Below, in pieces: positions 1 to 7,276 of a stretch of DNA of 37,378 nucleotides (its first letter is position 1; every line of letters begins with the position of its first letter). The DNA is taken from assembly GCF_016862315.1 (NCBI RefSeq), contig NZ_BOMS01000084.1, forward strand, positions 1 through 37,378, written 5' to 3'. The notes under the pieces were generated by a model. The model was not told where the DNA came from, did no database searches, and saw nothing but the letters and a program-made list of their open reading frames with translations. Source of the stretch: Actinoplanes palleronii (GTDB lineage: Bacteria > Actinomycetota > Actinomycetes > Mycobacteriales > Micromonosporaceae). The position numbers and the translations under genes are program-made.

Positions 1-770
1 CCGACGGCGCCGGACAGAAGATCACCGGCACCGTCACCGACAAGGCCGGCAACACCGCGAGCACCACCACCACCGTCAACCTCGACCGCACCGCACCGGT
101 CATCACCGCCACCGTGCTCGGCGCCACCGCCAACACCGCCGGCTGGTACCGCACCACCCCGACCGTCCACTACACCTGCACCGACACCGGATCCGGCGTG
201 GCACTCTGCCCCGCCGACACCCCGGTCACCGACGGCACCGCCCAGAAGGTCACCGGCACCGTCACCGACAAGGCCGGCAACACCGCCACCATCACCACCA
301 CCGTCAGCCTCGACCAGGTCACCCCCACCATCAGCACCACCGTCACCGGCGCCACCCCGAACGCCGACGGCTGGTACAACACCGCCCCGACCATCACGTT
401 CACCTGCGCCGACGACCGTTCCGGTGTCGCCTCCTGCAGCACCGGCAGCACGGTCACCACCGACGGCGCCGGACAGAAGATCACCGGCACCGTCACCGAC
501 AAGGCCGGCAACACCGCGAGCACCACCACCACCGTCAACCTCGACCGGACCGCGCCCGGCATCACCTCCACCGTGGTCGGCACGAAGAACAAGGCCGGCT
601 GGTACACGACGGCACCGACGGTCAAGTACACCTGCACGGACGACCGCTCCGGCGTGGCCGCCTGCCCCGCCGACGCGGTGATCACCGACGGCGCCGGACA
701 GAAGATCACCGGCACCGTCACCGACAAGGCCGGCAACACCGCGAGCAGCACCATCAGCAGCACGCTCAAC
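1..770 (+). repeat. Near-identical 225-231 bp coding repeats
   Basis: The block starting ccgacggcgccggacagaag begins at 1, 460 and 685, with a diverged unit at 229. Spacings are 228, 231 and 225 bp. Copies at 1-88 and 460-547 are base-for-base identical as far as I can read, including third codon positions. This points to recent duplication or gene conversion rather than old divergence under protein selection alone. Confidence 0.85.
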
Positions 771-1220
771 GTCGACCGGACCGCTCCCACCGTCACCGTC
801 ACCGGCGCCGTCGACGGCTCGGTCTACGGTCCGGACGCGGCGCCGGTCGTCACCTGCCTCACCACCGACGCGGTGTCCGGGGTCGCCACCCCGGCCGCAC
901 GCACCGACCTGGAGAATTTCGGCAAACACACGGTGACCTGTGCCGGCGCCACGGACAAGGCGGGCAACACGGCCACCACGGTGCAGCTGAAGTACACCGT
1001 CCAGCCGACCGTCGAGTGGCTCAGCGCGCTGACCCACCGGTACCTCACCGGCGCCTCGGCTGTCACCCTCCGCCAGTTGGACGCCGATCTGGCCGCGCAC
1101 CGCTGGTCGGCGTACACCGGACGGATCATCGGCCTGGCCGCCGGTGCGAAGCCCGACGTGACGATTGCCAACGCGACCGAGCTCGTCTACTGGGCGGTGA
1201 TGATGCCGCTGTACAGCTGA
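1..1220 (+). CDS. Secreted repeat protein, Ig-like repeats (5' truncated by window edge)
   Basis: The frame is open from base 3, so the start lies outside the window. The visible part, about 405 residues, is a row of repeats of 75-77 residues. Each carries GWY near its start, a YTC/FTC cysteine, SGVA with a second cysteine a few residues on, then TDG-GQK-TGTVTDKAGNTA. The two cysteines per repeat suggest one disulfide per domain, as in extracellular Ig-like/Big-type beta-sandwich repeats. A last divergent module (residues after about nt 780) ends with a non-repeat C-terminal tail of about 60 residues starting VEWLSALTHRYL. There is no LPXTG motif or C-terminal membrane helix, so anchoring is unknown. 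Three repeat units are almost identical at DNA level. By composition (Thr, Asp, Gly rich) this is an exported adhesin-like or enzyme-appended stalk; the N-terminal domain that would name the function is not visible. A strong terminator follows. Confidence 0.8.
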   Translation, partial: DGAGQKITGTVTDKAGNTASTTTTVNLDRTAPVITATVLGATANTAGWYRTTPTVHYTCTDTGSGVALCPADTPVTDGTAQKVTGTVTDKAGNTATITTTVSLDQVTPTISTTVTGATPNADGWYNTAPTITFTCADDRSGVASCSTGSTVTTDGAGQKITGTVTDKAGNTASTTTTVNLDRTAPGITSTVVGTKNKAGWYTTAPTVKYTCTDDRSGVAACPADAVITDGAGQKITGTVTDKAGNTASSTISSTLNVDRTAPTVTVTGAVDGSVYGPDAAPVVTCLTTDAVSGVATPAARTDLENFGKHTVTCAGATDKAGNTATTVQLKYTVQPTVEWLSALTHRYLTGASAVTLRQLDADLAAHRWSAYTGRIIGLAAGAKPDVTIANATELVYWAVMMPLYS

Positions 1221-1237
1221 TCCACACCTGATCACCC

Positions 1238-1282
1238 GCCGACGGTGGGCCGGGGCTCGTCGAGCTCCGGCCCACCGTCGGC
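1238..1282 (+). terminator. Long perfect hairpin terminator
   Basis: The 16-base arm 1238-1253 (gccgacggtgggccgg) pairs perfectly with 1267-1282, and the inner bases extend the stem to about 20 bp with a tiny loop. It begins 17 bases after the stop codon of the repeat protein. There is no long T tract, which is usual for actinobacterial hairpin terminators. Confidence 0.8.
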
Positions 1283-1325
1283 ATTATCTACCTAAAAAAA
1301 CCATAAATATGCTCATAATTGGTCT
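1283..1325 (+). promoter_or_regulatory. AT-rich leader with candidate leaderless promoter for the GT operon
   Basis: These 43 bases are strikingly AT-rich in a GC-rich genome. The hexamer CATAAT at 1314-1319 ends 6 bases before the ATG at 1326, the distance expected if transcription starts on the A of the start codon. No Shine-Dalgarno sequence is visible upstream of the ATG, which agrees with a leaderless mRNA. A -35 hexamer is not clear. The assignment is inference. Confidence 0.4.
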
Positions 1326-2180
1326 ATGACCCGAACGCCCGCGCTGTCGATCGTCGTGCCGGCCTACAACAGCGCCGCCCTCCTGCGGGAGTTCCTGTCG
1401 TCGTGCCTCGCCTCGACGTACCGGGACTTCGAGATCGTCGTGAACGACGACGTCCGGTCGTCGGACGGGACGGCCCAGCTCCTGGACGCCTACCGGGAAC
1501 GTGGCCTGCGGGTCCGGTACCTCCAGGAGAACCGGTCGATGGCGCAGGGACGCCGGCGCGGCGCGGCCGAGGCGACCGGCGACGTTCTGCTGCATCTCGA
1601 CACCGACATGACGGTCACCCCGGGCCTGCTCGCCGAATGCGCCGACCTGCTGTCCGGGCCGTACGACGCCCTGGTGATCCCGGAGGAGTCGTTCGGCACC
1701 ACGTTCTGGGCGCGGTGCAAGTGGCTGGAGAAGAAGTGCTACGACGGCGTCGAGCAGATCGAATCGCTGCGCTGCCTGCGCCGTGACGTCTACGAGAAGC
1801 TCGGCGGCCACGACGAGCGCATGGTCTTCTCCGAGGACAAGGACCTCGACCTGCGGGTCCGCGCCGCCGGGTACCGGATCGGCCGGACCCGCAACGTCCT
1901 GTTCCACAACGAGGGCGAGCTGCGACTGTCGCGCACCCTGAAGAAGAAGCTCGGGTACGTGACCACGGCCGACGTGTTCGCGCGCGAGCATCCCGAGGCG
2001 TTCCGCTGGCAGGTCAACATCCTGCACCGCTTCCGGCTCTACCTGCGCCACGTCGGCTACCTGCGGACCCACCCCCTGCTGTACGGCGGGATGTGGCTCA
2101 TGAAGATCGGCGAGTTCGGCTTCGGCGCGATCGGGCACCTGCGCGGCCGGGCAGCCTCCGGGCGGGCGGTACGCGCATGA
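1326..2180 (+). CDS. Family 2 glycosyltransferase
   Basis: A 284-residue GT-A type glycosyltransferase that should transfer a sugar from a nucleotide-sugar donor. The N-terminus has the GT2 signature LSIVVPAYNS (residues 7-16) followed by DFEIVVNDD and SSDGT, which form the nucleotide-binding strand region. LLHLDTDM near residue 98 supplies the metal-binding DXD. The segment around FSEDKDLDLRVRAAGYR matches the ED catalytic-base region of GT2 enzymes. There is no multi-span membrane region, so it probably acts at the inner face of the membrane. Its TGA overlaps the next gene's ATG (ATGA at 2177-2180), so the two are translationally coupled. Together with the GT4 partner, the kinase-like fusion and the flippase nearby it suggests an exopolysaccharide or surface glycan pathway. 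The sugar specificity cannot be read from the sequence. Confidence 0.88.
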   Translation: MTRTPALSIVVPAYNSAALLREFLSSCLASTYRDFEIVVNDDVRSSDGTAQLLDAYRERGLRVRYLQENRSMAQGRRRGAAEATGDVLLHLDTDMTVTPGLLAECADLLSGPYDALVIPEESFGTTFWARCKWLEKKCYDGVEQIESLRCLRRDVYEKLGGHDERMVFSEDKDLDLRVRAAGYRIGRTRNVLFHNEGELRLSRTLKKKLGYVTTADVFAREHPEAFRWQVNILHRFRLYLRHVGYLRTHPLLYGGMWLMKIGEFGFGAIGHLRGRAASGRAVRA

Positions 2181-3337
2181 CCCGAGTCGCGCACGTCATC
2201 GCCGAGTTCTCGGCGCGGGAGGCGATGGGACGCACCGTCACCGAGACCGCGACGAGGGTGCCCGGCGAGCATCACCTGATCACCACGCACGTCGTCGACG
2301 GCGCCGGGGCGTTCTCGGGAGTGACCGAGCTCGGCGGCGCCCTGGAGACGTTCCCGCTGGGTCGCGCGGCACCACTGGCCGGGGCACTGGCCGGGATCCG
2401 CCCCGACCTGATCCATCTGCACGCCGGGGCGCTCGGACCGCTGATGGCGCTGCACCCGGCGCTGCGGCCGTACCCGAAGGTGCTGACCGTCTACGCCTGG
2501 CCGACGCTGCCCGGTCCGCGAGCCTGGCGCCGGAGCACCCTGGCCGAGATGTGGTCCTCCAACGTGCTGCGGCCGCGGGTGGCGGCCACCACGGTGATGC
2601 CGGTGCCACTGGCCGTCGCGGCGCTGCGCCGGGCCGGGGTGACCACCGTCCTCACCCCCGACCCGCGCGTGGCCGAACGCCTCGGCCGGTCGGGCGGCCC
2701 CCAGGTCGTCCGGTACGCCTGCGGCGCCCCGGACGACGACCGCCGCGCCCACTTCGACCGGGACCACCCGGTCATCGTCTTCGCCGGCCGCGCCGAGACG
2801 GTCCGCGGGCTCGACACCCTGCTCGACGCGTTCCGTGCCGTGCGAGCCCGCGTGCCGGGCGTCCGGCTGCGCCTGTTGCTCATCCCCCGGCCCGAACTGC
2901 CCGCCATCCTGGCCCGGGCCGGCGCCGCGGGCGACGCGATCGACGTGCTCACGGAGCCGGTGCCGGACCTGCTCGGCGAGTTCGCCGCGGCTCAGGTGGG
3001 CACCTGGCCGTTCAAGTTCGACTACACCACCTCGCCCCCGGCGATGGCGCTGGTCGAAGCGATGGCGGTGGGCCTGCCGGTGGTGGGCACGGACGTCTCC
3101 TGCGTCCGGGCGGTCCTCGAGGACGGGGTGAACGGCCTGTCCGTGCCGCCGGCCGACCCGCCGGCCCTGGCCCGCGCCCTGGTCACCCTGCTCACCGACG
3201 AGGCCGCTTGGCATCGGTACGCCCGTGCCGGTAAGGAGTCGGCCCGTGACCACATGGGCTGGGCCCAGGCGACGGCGCGGGCAGGCGCGGCGTACCGGTC
3301 GGTGCTCGGCGCCCGTCCGGACTTGCCCACGGCTTGA
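2177..3337 (+). CDS. Family 4 glycosyltransferase (group 1)
   Basis: A 386-residue GT-B fold glycosyltransferase. The start is taken at 2177 (MTRVAHVIAEF), where ATGA overlaps the upstream stop; the same frame runs open to 2093, but those residues are only the shadow of the GT2 gene end. The N-terminal half carries HLHAGALG and a Rossmann-like pattern. The C-terminal half begins with the typical HPVIVFAGR (near residue 196) and contains the donor-binding region SPPAMALVEAMAVGLPVVGTD with the E-x7-E spacing seen in GT4 enzymes. No signal peptide or membrane span is present, so it is cytosolic. It forms an operon with the preceding GT2. The acceptor and sugar are unknown. Confidence 0.88.
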   Translation: MTRVAHVIAEFSAREAMGRTVTETATRVPGEHHLITTHVVDGAGAFSGVTELGGALETFPLGRAAPLAGALAGIRPDLIHLHAGALGPLMALHPALRPYPKVLTVYAWPTLPGPRAWRRSTLAEMWSSNVLRPRVAATTVMPVPLAVAALRRAGVTTVLTPDPRVAERLGRSGGPQVVRYACGAPDDDRRAHFDRDHPVIVFAGRAETVRGLDTLLDAFRAVRARVPGVRLRLLLIPRPELPAILARAGAAGDAIDVLTEPVPDLLGEFAAAQVGTWPFKFDYTTSPPAMALVEAMAVGLPVVGTDVSCVRAVLEDGVNGLSVPPADPPALARALVTLLTDEAAWHRYARAGKESARDHMGWAQATARAGAAYRSVLGARPDLPTA

Positions 3338-3382
3338 CGGTGGCATGAGATCCACTTGAGGTTGGGCCGCCATGCTCTACCC

Positions 3383-3697
3383 ATGACGATCTCGCAGCTC
3401 ACCGCCACCGCCACCGCCACCGCCACCTTCGTCCAGGGTCCCGGCGAGGCAGCCGTCGACCTGACCCTCGTCCTGCCCCGGCACGGCTCCCCCTCCGCCC
3501 TGCGCTACGTCGTCGAGCGGATGTGCGAGGCGCTCTACGCGCAGTGCATCAGCTTCGAGATGGTGGCCGCCATCTCCGACGCCGAGACCGGCACCGGCCG
3601 GTGGATCGGTTTCCTGGACGTCGCCGAGGGTGCGGAGATCGACGCCTACGGTGTCATCGAACTGCTCCACCAGGCGCGCGACCGCGCCGCCGCCTGA
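3383..3697 (+). CDS. Small protein of unknown function
   Basis: A 104-residue protein, starting at ATG 3383 (MTISQLTATATATA); the same frame is also open from 3356, but codons before 3383 look unlike protein. I do not recognise a family. The N-terminus is a Thr-Ala alternation encoded by an accgcc hexanucleotide run, followed by a soluble alpha/beta-looking segment (VDLTLVLPRHGSPSALRYVVERM) with two cysteines at about residues 50 and 55. There is no signal peptide and no membrane helix. Codon usage is typical of the genome (strong GC at third positions), which supports it being real. It lies 45 bases after the GT4 gene and 106 bases before the response regulator, so it may be the tail of the GT operon or a separate unit. 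Confidence 0.6.
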   Translation: MTISQLTATATATATFVQGPGEAAVDLTLVLPRHGSPSALRYVVERMCEALYAQCISFEMVAAISDAETGTGRWIGFLDVAEGAEIDAYGVIELLHQARDRAAA

Positions 3698-3803
3698 GAC
3701 CTGAGGGTGACATCACGCGCCGGACCGGCATTTCGCCTTGGATATCCGGCCGAGTGACCGATCAGAGGTCTGTCCGATCCCGCCATCGCCCCCCGGAGGA
3801 GCC

Positions 3804-4493
3804 GTGCCCAGGCCACGCGCACTCGTTGTCGAGGACTCCCCCGAGTTCATGATGATCTGCCGTCATCTGCTGGAGAAGGAGGGCTTCGAGGTCTTCGCCG
3901 CCGGCGACGGCCAGGAGGCCGTGGCCCGGGCCAAGAAGCAACGGCCGGACATCGCGATCCTGGACCTCGGCCTGCCAGACGTCGACGGCATCGAGGTGTG
4001 CCGGCAGATCCGGCAGTTCACCGATGCGTACATCATCATGGTCACCGGCCGTACCGACGAGCTCGACAAGGTGGTCGGCCTCTCCGTCGGCGCCGACGAC
4101 TACGTCACCAAACCGTTCTCGCCGCGGGAGCTCTCGGCGCGCATCCAGGCGATGCGGCGCCGGCCGCGCGCCTCCGCCCAGGCCCAGCGCGAAGCCGTCC
4201 GCGAATACGGCGACCTGCGCATCGACCTCGAGGTCCGCGAGGTGTCCCAGGCCGGTGTGGTGCTCGAACTCACCAAGATCGAGTTTGATCTGCTCGACCT
4301 GCTCTCCTCCGCGCCTCGCCGCACCTTCACCCGGCGCCAGCTGCTGGAGGACGTCTGGGGCGACAATTTCTACGGCGATGACCACATCATCGACGTGCAC
4401 GTCGGCAACCTGCGGCGCAAGCTGGGTGAGTCGGCCTCGGCGCCGCACCACATCCGTACGCTGCGCGGCGTCGGCTACCGGTTCGAGCCCTGA
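3804..4493 (+). CDS. OmpR/PhoB-family response regulator
   Basis: A two-component response regulator of 229 residues. The start is GTG 3804, preceded by GGAGGA at 3795-3800; an in-frame ATG at 3738 lacks such a site. The receiver domain (about 1-120) shows the acidic pair E10/D11, the phosphorylation site D54 (ILDLGLPDVDG), T81 (MVTGRTD) and K103 (YVTKPFSPREL). A winged-helix DNA-binding domain (about 133-229) has the characteristic LTKIEFDLLDLL, FTRRQLLEDVWG and IIDVHVGNLRRKLG segments and ends in GVGYRFEP. No histidine kinase lies next to it in the same orientation; the nearest kinase is the hybrid at 7277. Its target genes are unknown. It ends 7 bases from the stop of the convergent gene on the minus strand, without an obvious hairpin between them. 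Confidence 0.92.
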   Translation: MPRPRALVVEDSPEFMMICRHLLEKEGFEVFAAGDGQEAVARAKKQRPDIAILDLGLPDVDGIEVCRQIRQFTDAYIIMVTGRTDELDKVVGLSVGADDYVTKPFSPRELSARIQAMRRRPRASAQAQREAVREYGDLRIDLEVREVSQAGVVLELTKIEFDLLDLLSSAPRRTFTRRQLLEDVWGDNFYGDDHIIDVHVGNLRRKLGESASAPHHIRTLRGVGYRFEP

Positions 4494-4500
4494 CGCCTAC

Positions 4501-5901
4501 CTAGCGGCGACCGCGGCGCCACCGGGAGGTGTGCGCCGCCTGCACCACGGCCGCGACCAGCGGCGCCACCGCGTCGCCCGGCGATCCGGTGGTATCCACC
4601 ATCAGCTCGGCGCAGCGGGCCGGCCGCTCGGCGAGCAGCCGGCGGAAACGGTCCTGCTGAGCTCGCTGGCCGGCCAGGCTGCGCTCCGGTTTGCGGCGAT
4701 GGATCACCTCGGCCGGCGCGTCGGGCAGCACCAGCAGGTCCGGCGCGGGCACCAGGAATTCCACCAGGCGAGCCGCCCGGGAGCCCGGCCACGGCGACTC
4801 CCGCAGGTCGAAGACCCAACGGTCGGCGATGACCACGCGCCGGCGGGCCAGGGCCGGCGTCACGGTGCGCAGATAGCGCCAGCTGTACTCGCCGGCGTAG
4901 AACCAGGCCGCGGCCCGGCGCAGCCAGACGTGATCCGCCGGCGGTTCGTCCACCTCGGGCCCGCCTGCTCCGCGCCCGGTCGTCCCGGGCGTGGGCGCGG
5001 TCGAGCCGACGCCGAGCACGCGACGGGCGAACGCGACCCCGGGCAGGTTGCCGCGTGCCATGCCGAAGTACGCGGACGCGGTCACGAACCCACTGCGGCG
5101 CAGACTCTCGTCCAGCGCGGCGGCGACCGTGGACTTGCCGGCGCCGTCCGTGCCCACCAGGGCGACCACGACCCCGCGGACCCGCAGACCCAGCGGCCCG
5201 GCAGCCGGCCCGGCAGGCAGAACGCCGCGTCGCTGCGCCCACGTCGCGCCCAGCACACCAGGCGCGAGACTGCGGGCGGCCAGGCGCCACCGGGCCCGCC
5301 GGGGAAGGCCGGCCACGGCCCGGGCCCCGCCCGCGGCCCGGAGCAGATCCGCGGCGACGCCCGCGCCGAGCTGTCCGGTGAGTCGCCGCGCCAGCCCGGA
5401 TCGGTCCTCGCGCCCCGCCGCCGCCCACGCCGCGACCGCCTCGGCGAGGCGGTCGGGGGCCGGTATCCGTCCGCGCAGGACCGGGCGTACCAGCAGGTCG
5501 GCAACGGCAGCGGCACCGGTCAGCCGATGCGTGACCGGGTCGGCGGTGACCTCCGCGGCCGGGACCAGCAGGATCGGCCCGACGCGCAGGTCACCGTACG
5601 TGAGGTCCACGACGGCCAGCCCGCCGCCGGTCTGCACCGCGACGCTGGTGTGCCGCAGCCGCCGTGGATCCGCGGCCTCGGCGATCACCGCACAGGTGTG
5701 CCGGAGGGCGAGGGCGGCGATCGGGTCGGACGCGGCGCACCAGACGTCGAGGTCGGCCGGCCCGGTGTCAGCCACCCAGCGGTCCGGCGCGCCGGTGGCG
5801 CCCTGCCAGGCCCACGGCAAGCCGGACTCGGCGAGGACCGCGGCGACGGAGTCCCGCACCTCGGCCCGGCTCGGCGACGGGAGGAGCAACTTCTCGGACA
5901 T
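4501..5901 (-). CDS. Nucleotidyltransferase-like / thymidylate-kinase-like P-loop fusion protein
   Basis: A 466-residue two-part protein. Residues about 1-140 look like a nucleotidyltransferase-fold domain: an acidic DLDVW motif at 50-54 is followed by VVDLTYGDLRVG near 97-108, the spacing of metal-binding acids in such folds. The C-terminal half is a P-loop kinase of the thymidylate-kinase superfamily, with Walker A GTDGAGKST at 250-258, an ADRWVFD segment in place of the DRY-type lid motif, and RKPERSLAGQRAQQDRF near the end like the arginine-rich region of dTMP kinases. A housekeeping Tmk is only about 210 residues, so this is not it. Similar fusions occur in polysaccharide loci, where the substrate is unknown; phosphorylation of a nucleotide or sugar is inference. 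It is transcribed divergently from the flippase and convergently to the response regulator. Confidence 0.7.
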   Translation of the reverse strand: MSEKLLLPSPSRAEVRDSVAAVLAESGLPWAWQGATGAPDRWVADTGPADLDVWCAASDPIAALALRHTCAVIAEAADPRRLRHTSVAVQTGGGLAVVDLTYGDLRVGPILLVPAAEVTADPVTHRLTGAAAVADLLVRPVLRGRIPAPDRLAEAVAAWAAAGREDRSGLARRLTGQLGAGVAADLLRAAGGARAVAGLPRRARWRLAARSLAPGVLGATWAQRRGVLPAGPAAGPLGLRVRGVVVALVGTDGAGKSTVAAALDESLRRSGFVTASAYFGMARGNLPGVAFARRVLGVGSTAPTPGTTGRGAGGPEVDEPPADHVWLRRAAAWFYAGEYSWRYLRTVTPALARRRVVIADRWVFDLRESPWPGSRAARLVEFLVPAPDLLVLPDAPAEVIHRRKPERSLAGQRAQQDRFRRLLAERPARCAELMVDTTGSPGDAVAPLVAAVVQAAHTSRWRRGRR

Positions 5902-6003
5902 CGTCCTGAGTATCGTTCCCGGCGACGCGGCGCGAGCTGATTCCGGAAGAACGGCGACGGCCGGAACCGGCAGCTTCCCCGGTGACCGGCCGATACGGGT
6001 GAC

Positions 6004-7266
6004 GTGCAGATCGATCTCGGACGCGCCGGTAATGCCCTGCTACGAGCCGCCGGTCCGATCGCGGTGGCCGTCGCCGTGCAGAGCGCCGGGAACCTGGCCT
6101 TCCATGCGCTGGTCGGCCGGCTCCTCGACCCCGCGGCGTACGGAGCGCTGGGCACGGTCCTGGCCGCGATGGTGATGCTGGGCATTCCGCTCGGCGCCCT
6201 GCAGACCGCCGCCTCGGCACACGCGGCGACCCACGGCGCGGGGCGGGACACCACCCGGCGGTCGCTGCGCTCGGTGGCGCTACACGGCCTGCTGCCCGGT
6301 GTGGCCACGCTGGCCTGCGCGCCACTGATCAGTGCGTACTTCCATCTCGACGGACTGTCCGAGGCGACGCAACTCGCGCCCTACCTGATCGTGGCCGCGG
6401 TGCTCGCCACCGCGCGCGGGCTGCTGCTCGGCACCGGGCAGATCGCCGCGGTGGCCTCCACCTACCTGGTGGCCACCGGTGTACGCCTGGTACTCGGCCT
6501 CGGGCTCGCCGTGCCCTTCGGCGTCGCCGGCGCGCTGGCCGCGACCCTGCTGGGTGAGGTGGCCGCTCTGGCCGCCGCGGTCCGTGTCCTGTGGCGTGAT
6601 CCGGACCGGACATCCGGCGTCCGGCTGCGGTTGAGCGCGGTGGGCAGCGCGGCCGTCGCGGTGACCGGCCTGTTCCTGTTCTCCACGGTCGACCTGCTGC
6701 TGGCCCGCCACCACCTCGCGGGCGCCGCCTCCGGCTCCTACGTCGCCGCGGCGACGGTGGCCAAGACGGCACTCGCGCTGCCGGCCGGGATCATGGCGGC
6801 CGTCTTCCCCCGCCTGGTCGCGGCGCACGACCGGCCCGGTCGCGGCCGGCTGCTGCTCAGCGTGCTGGCCGCCGTCGCCGGTCCCGCCCTGTTCGGCGCG
6901 GCGGTCCTGGCCGCGGCGCCGGCACTGGTGCTGCGCATCCTGTGGGGCGACGGGTACGCCGGTGACACCACGCTGGTCCAGATCCTCGCCGCCGTCGCCG
7001 GGATCACCTCCGTGGTGACCGTCCTGACGAACGCCGCGCTGGCCCGCCGATCATGGACGACACTGATCCCGTGGGCCGGTGCCGTGCTCGAGGTCGTCCT
7101 CATCCAGCGGTGGCACAGCTCGGCCGCGCAGATAGCCGCCTGCTCGGCCGCGGCGCTGCTGCCCACTCTGCTGGTGGTCGCGGTGACCGAGGGACGCGCC
7201 TGGACCCGCCGTGTTCCTCAGGCCCTGCCGGAGGAGACCGCACTGACGGTGGCCGCACTCCGGTAA
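6004..7266 (+). CDS. Polysaccharide flippase-like membrane protein (Wzx/MATE-MVF superfamily)
   Basis: A 420-residue integral membrane protein with about 12 hydrophobic segments spread along its length, in the pattern of the multidrug/oligosaccharidyl-lipid/polysaccharide flippase superfamily. The N-terminus (GNALLRAAGPIAVAVAVQSAGNLAFHALVGRLLDPAAYGALG) is typical: a first helix followed by the R-LL-P-YG motif of oligosaccharide flippases. It would move lipid-linked glycan units across the membrane. The start is GTG 6004; no strong ribosome binding site is seen. It is divergent from the kinase-like fusion (102 bases between starts) and ends only 10 bases before the hybrid histidine kinase, so those two are probably co-transcribed. 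With the two glycosyltransferases it fits a surface-polysaccharide locus; a polymerase is not visible in the window. Confidence 0.78.
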   Translation: MQIDLGRAGNALLRAAGPIAVAVAVQSAGNLAFHALVGRLLDPAAYGALGTVLAAMVMLGIPLGALQTAASAHAATHGAGRDTTRRSLRSVALHGLLPGVATLACAPLISAYFHLDGLSEATQLAPYLIVAAVLATARGLLLGTGQIAAVASTYLVATGVRLVLGLGLAVPFGVAGALAATLLGEVAALAAAVRVLWRDPDRTSGVRLRLSAVGSAAVAVTGLFLFSTVDLLLARHHLAGAASGSYVAAATVAKTALALPAGIMAAVFPRLVAAHDRPGRGRLLLSVLAAVAGPALFGAAVLAAAPALVLRILWGDGYAGDTTLVQILAAVAGITSVVTVLTNAALARRSWTTLIPWAGAVLEVVLIQRWHSSAAQIAACSAAALLPTLLVVAVTEGRAWTRRVPQALPEETALTVAALR

Positions 7267-7276
7267 GGGGTTACAC

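Noticed and set aside
2057..3373. A 438-codon minus-strand open frame opposite the glycosyltransferases
   Set aside because: No motifs; the plus-strand genes have clear GT2 and GT4 signatures.
4024..5940. A 638-codon plus-strand open frame covering the response regulator end and the kinase-like fusion
   Set aside because: It overlaps two well-supported genes in other frames, is rich in Arg, Pro and Ser without domains, and arises from the high GC content.
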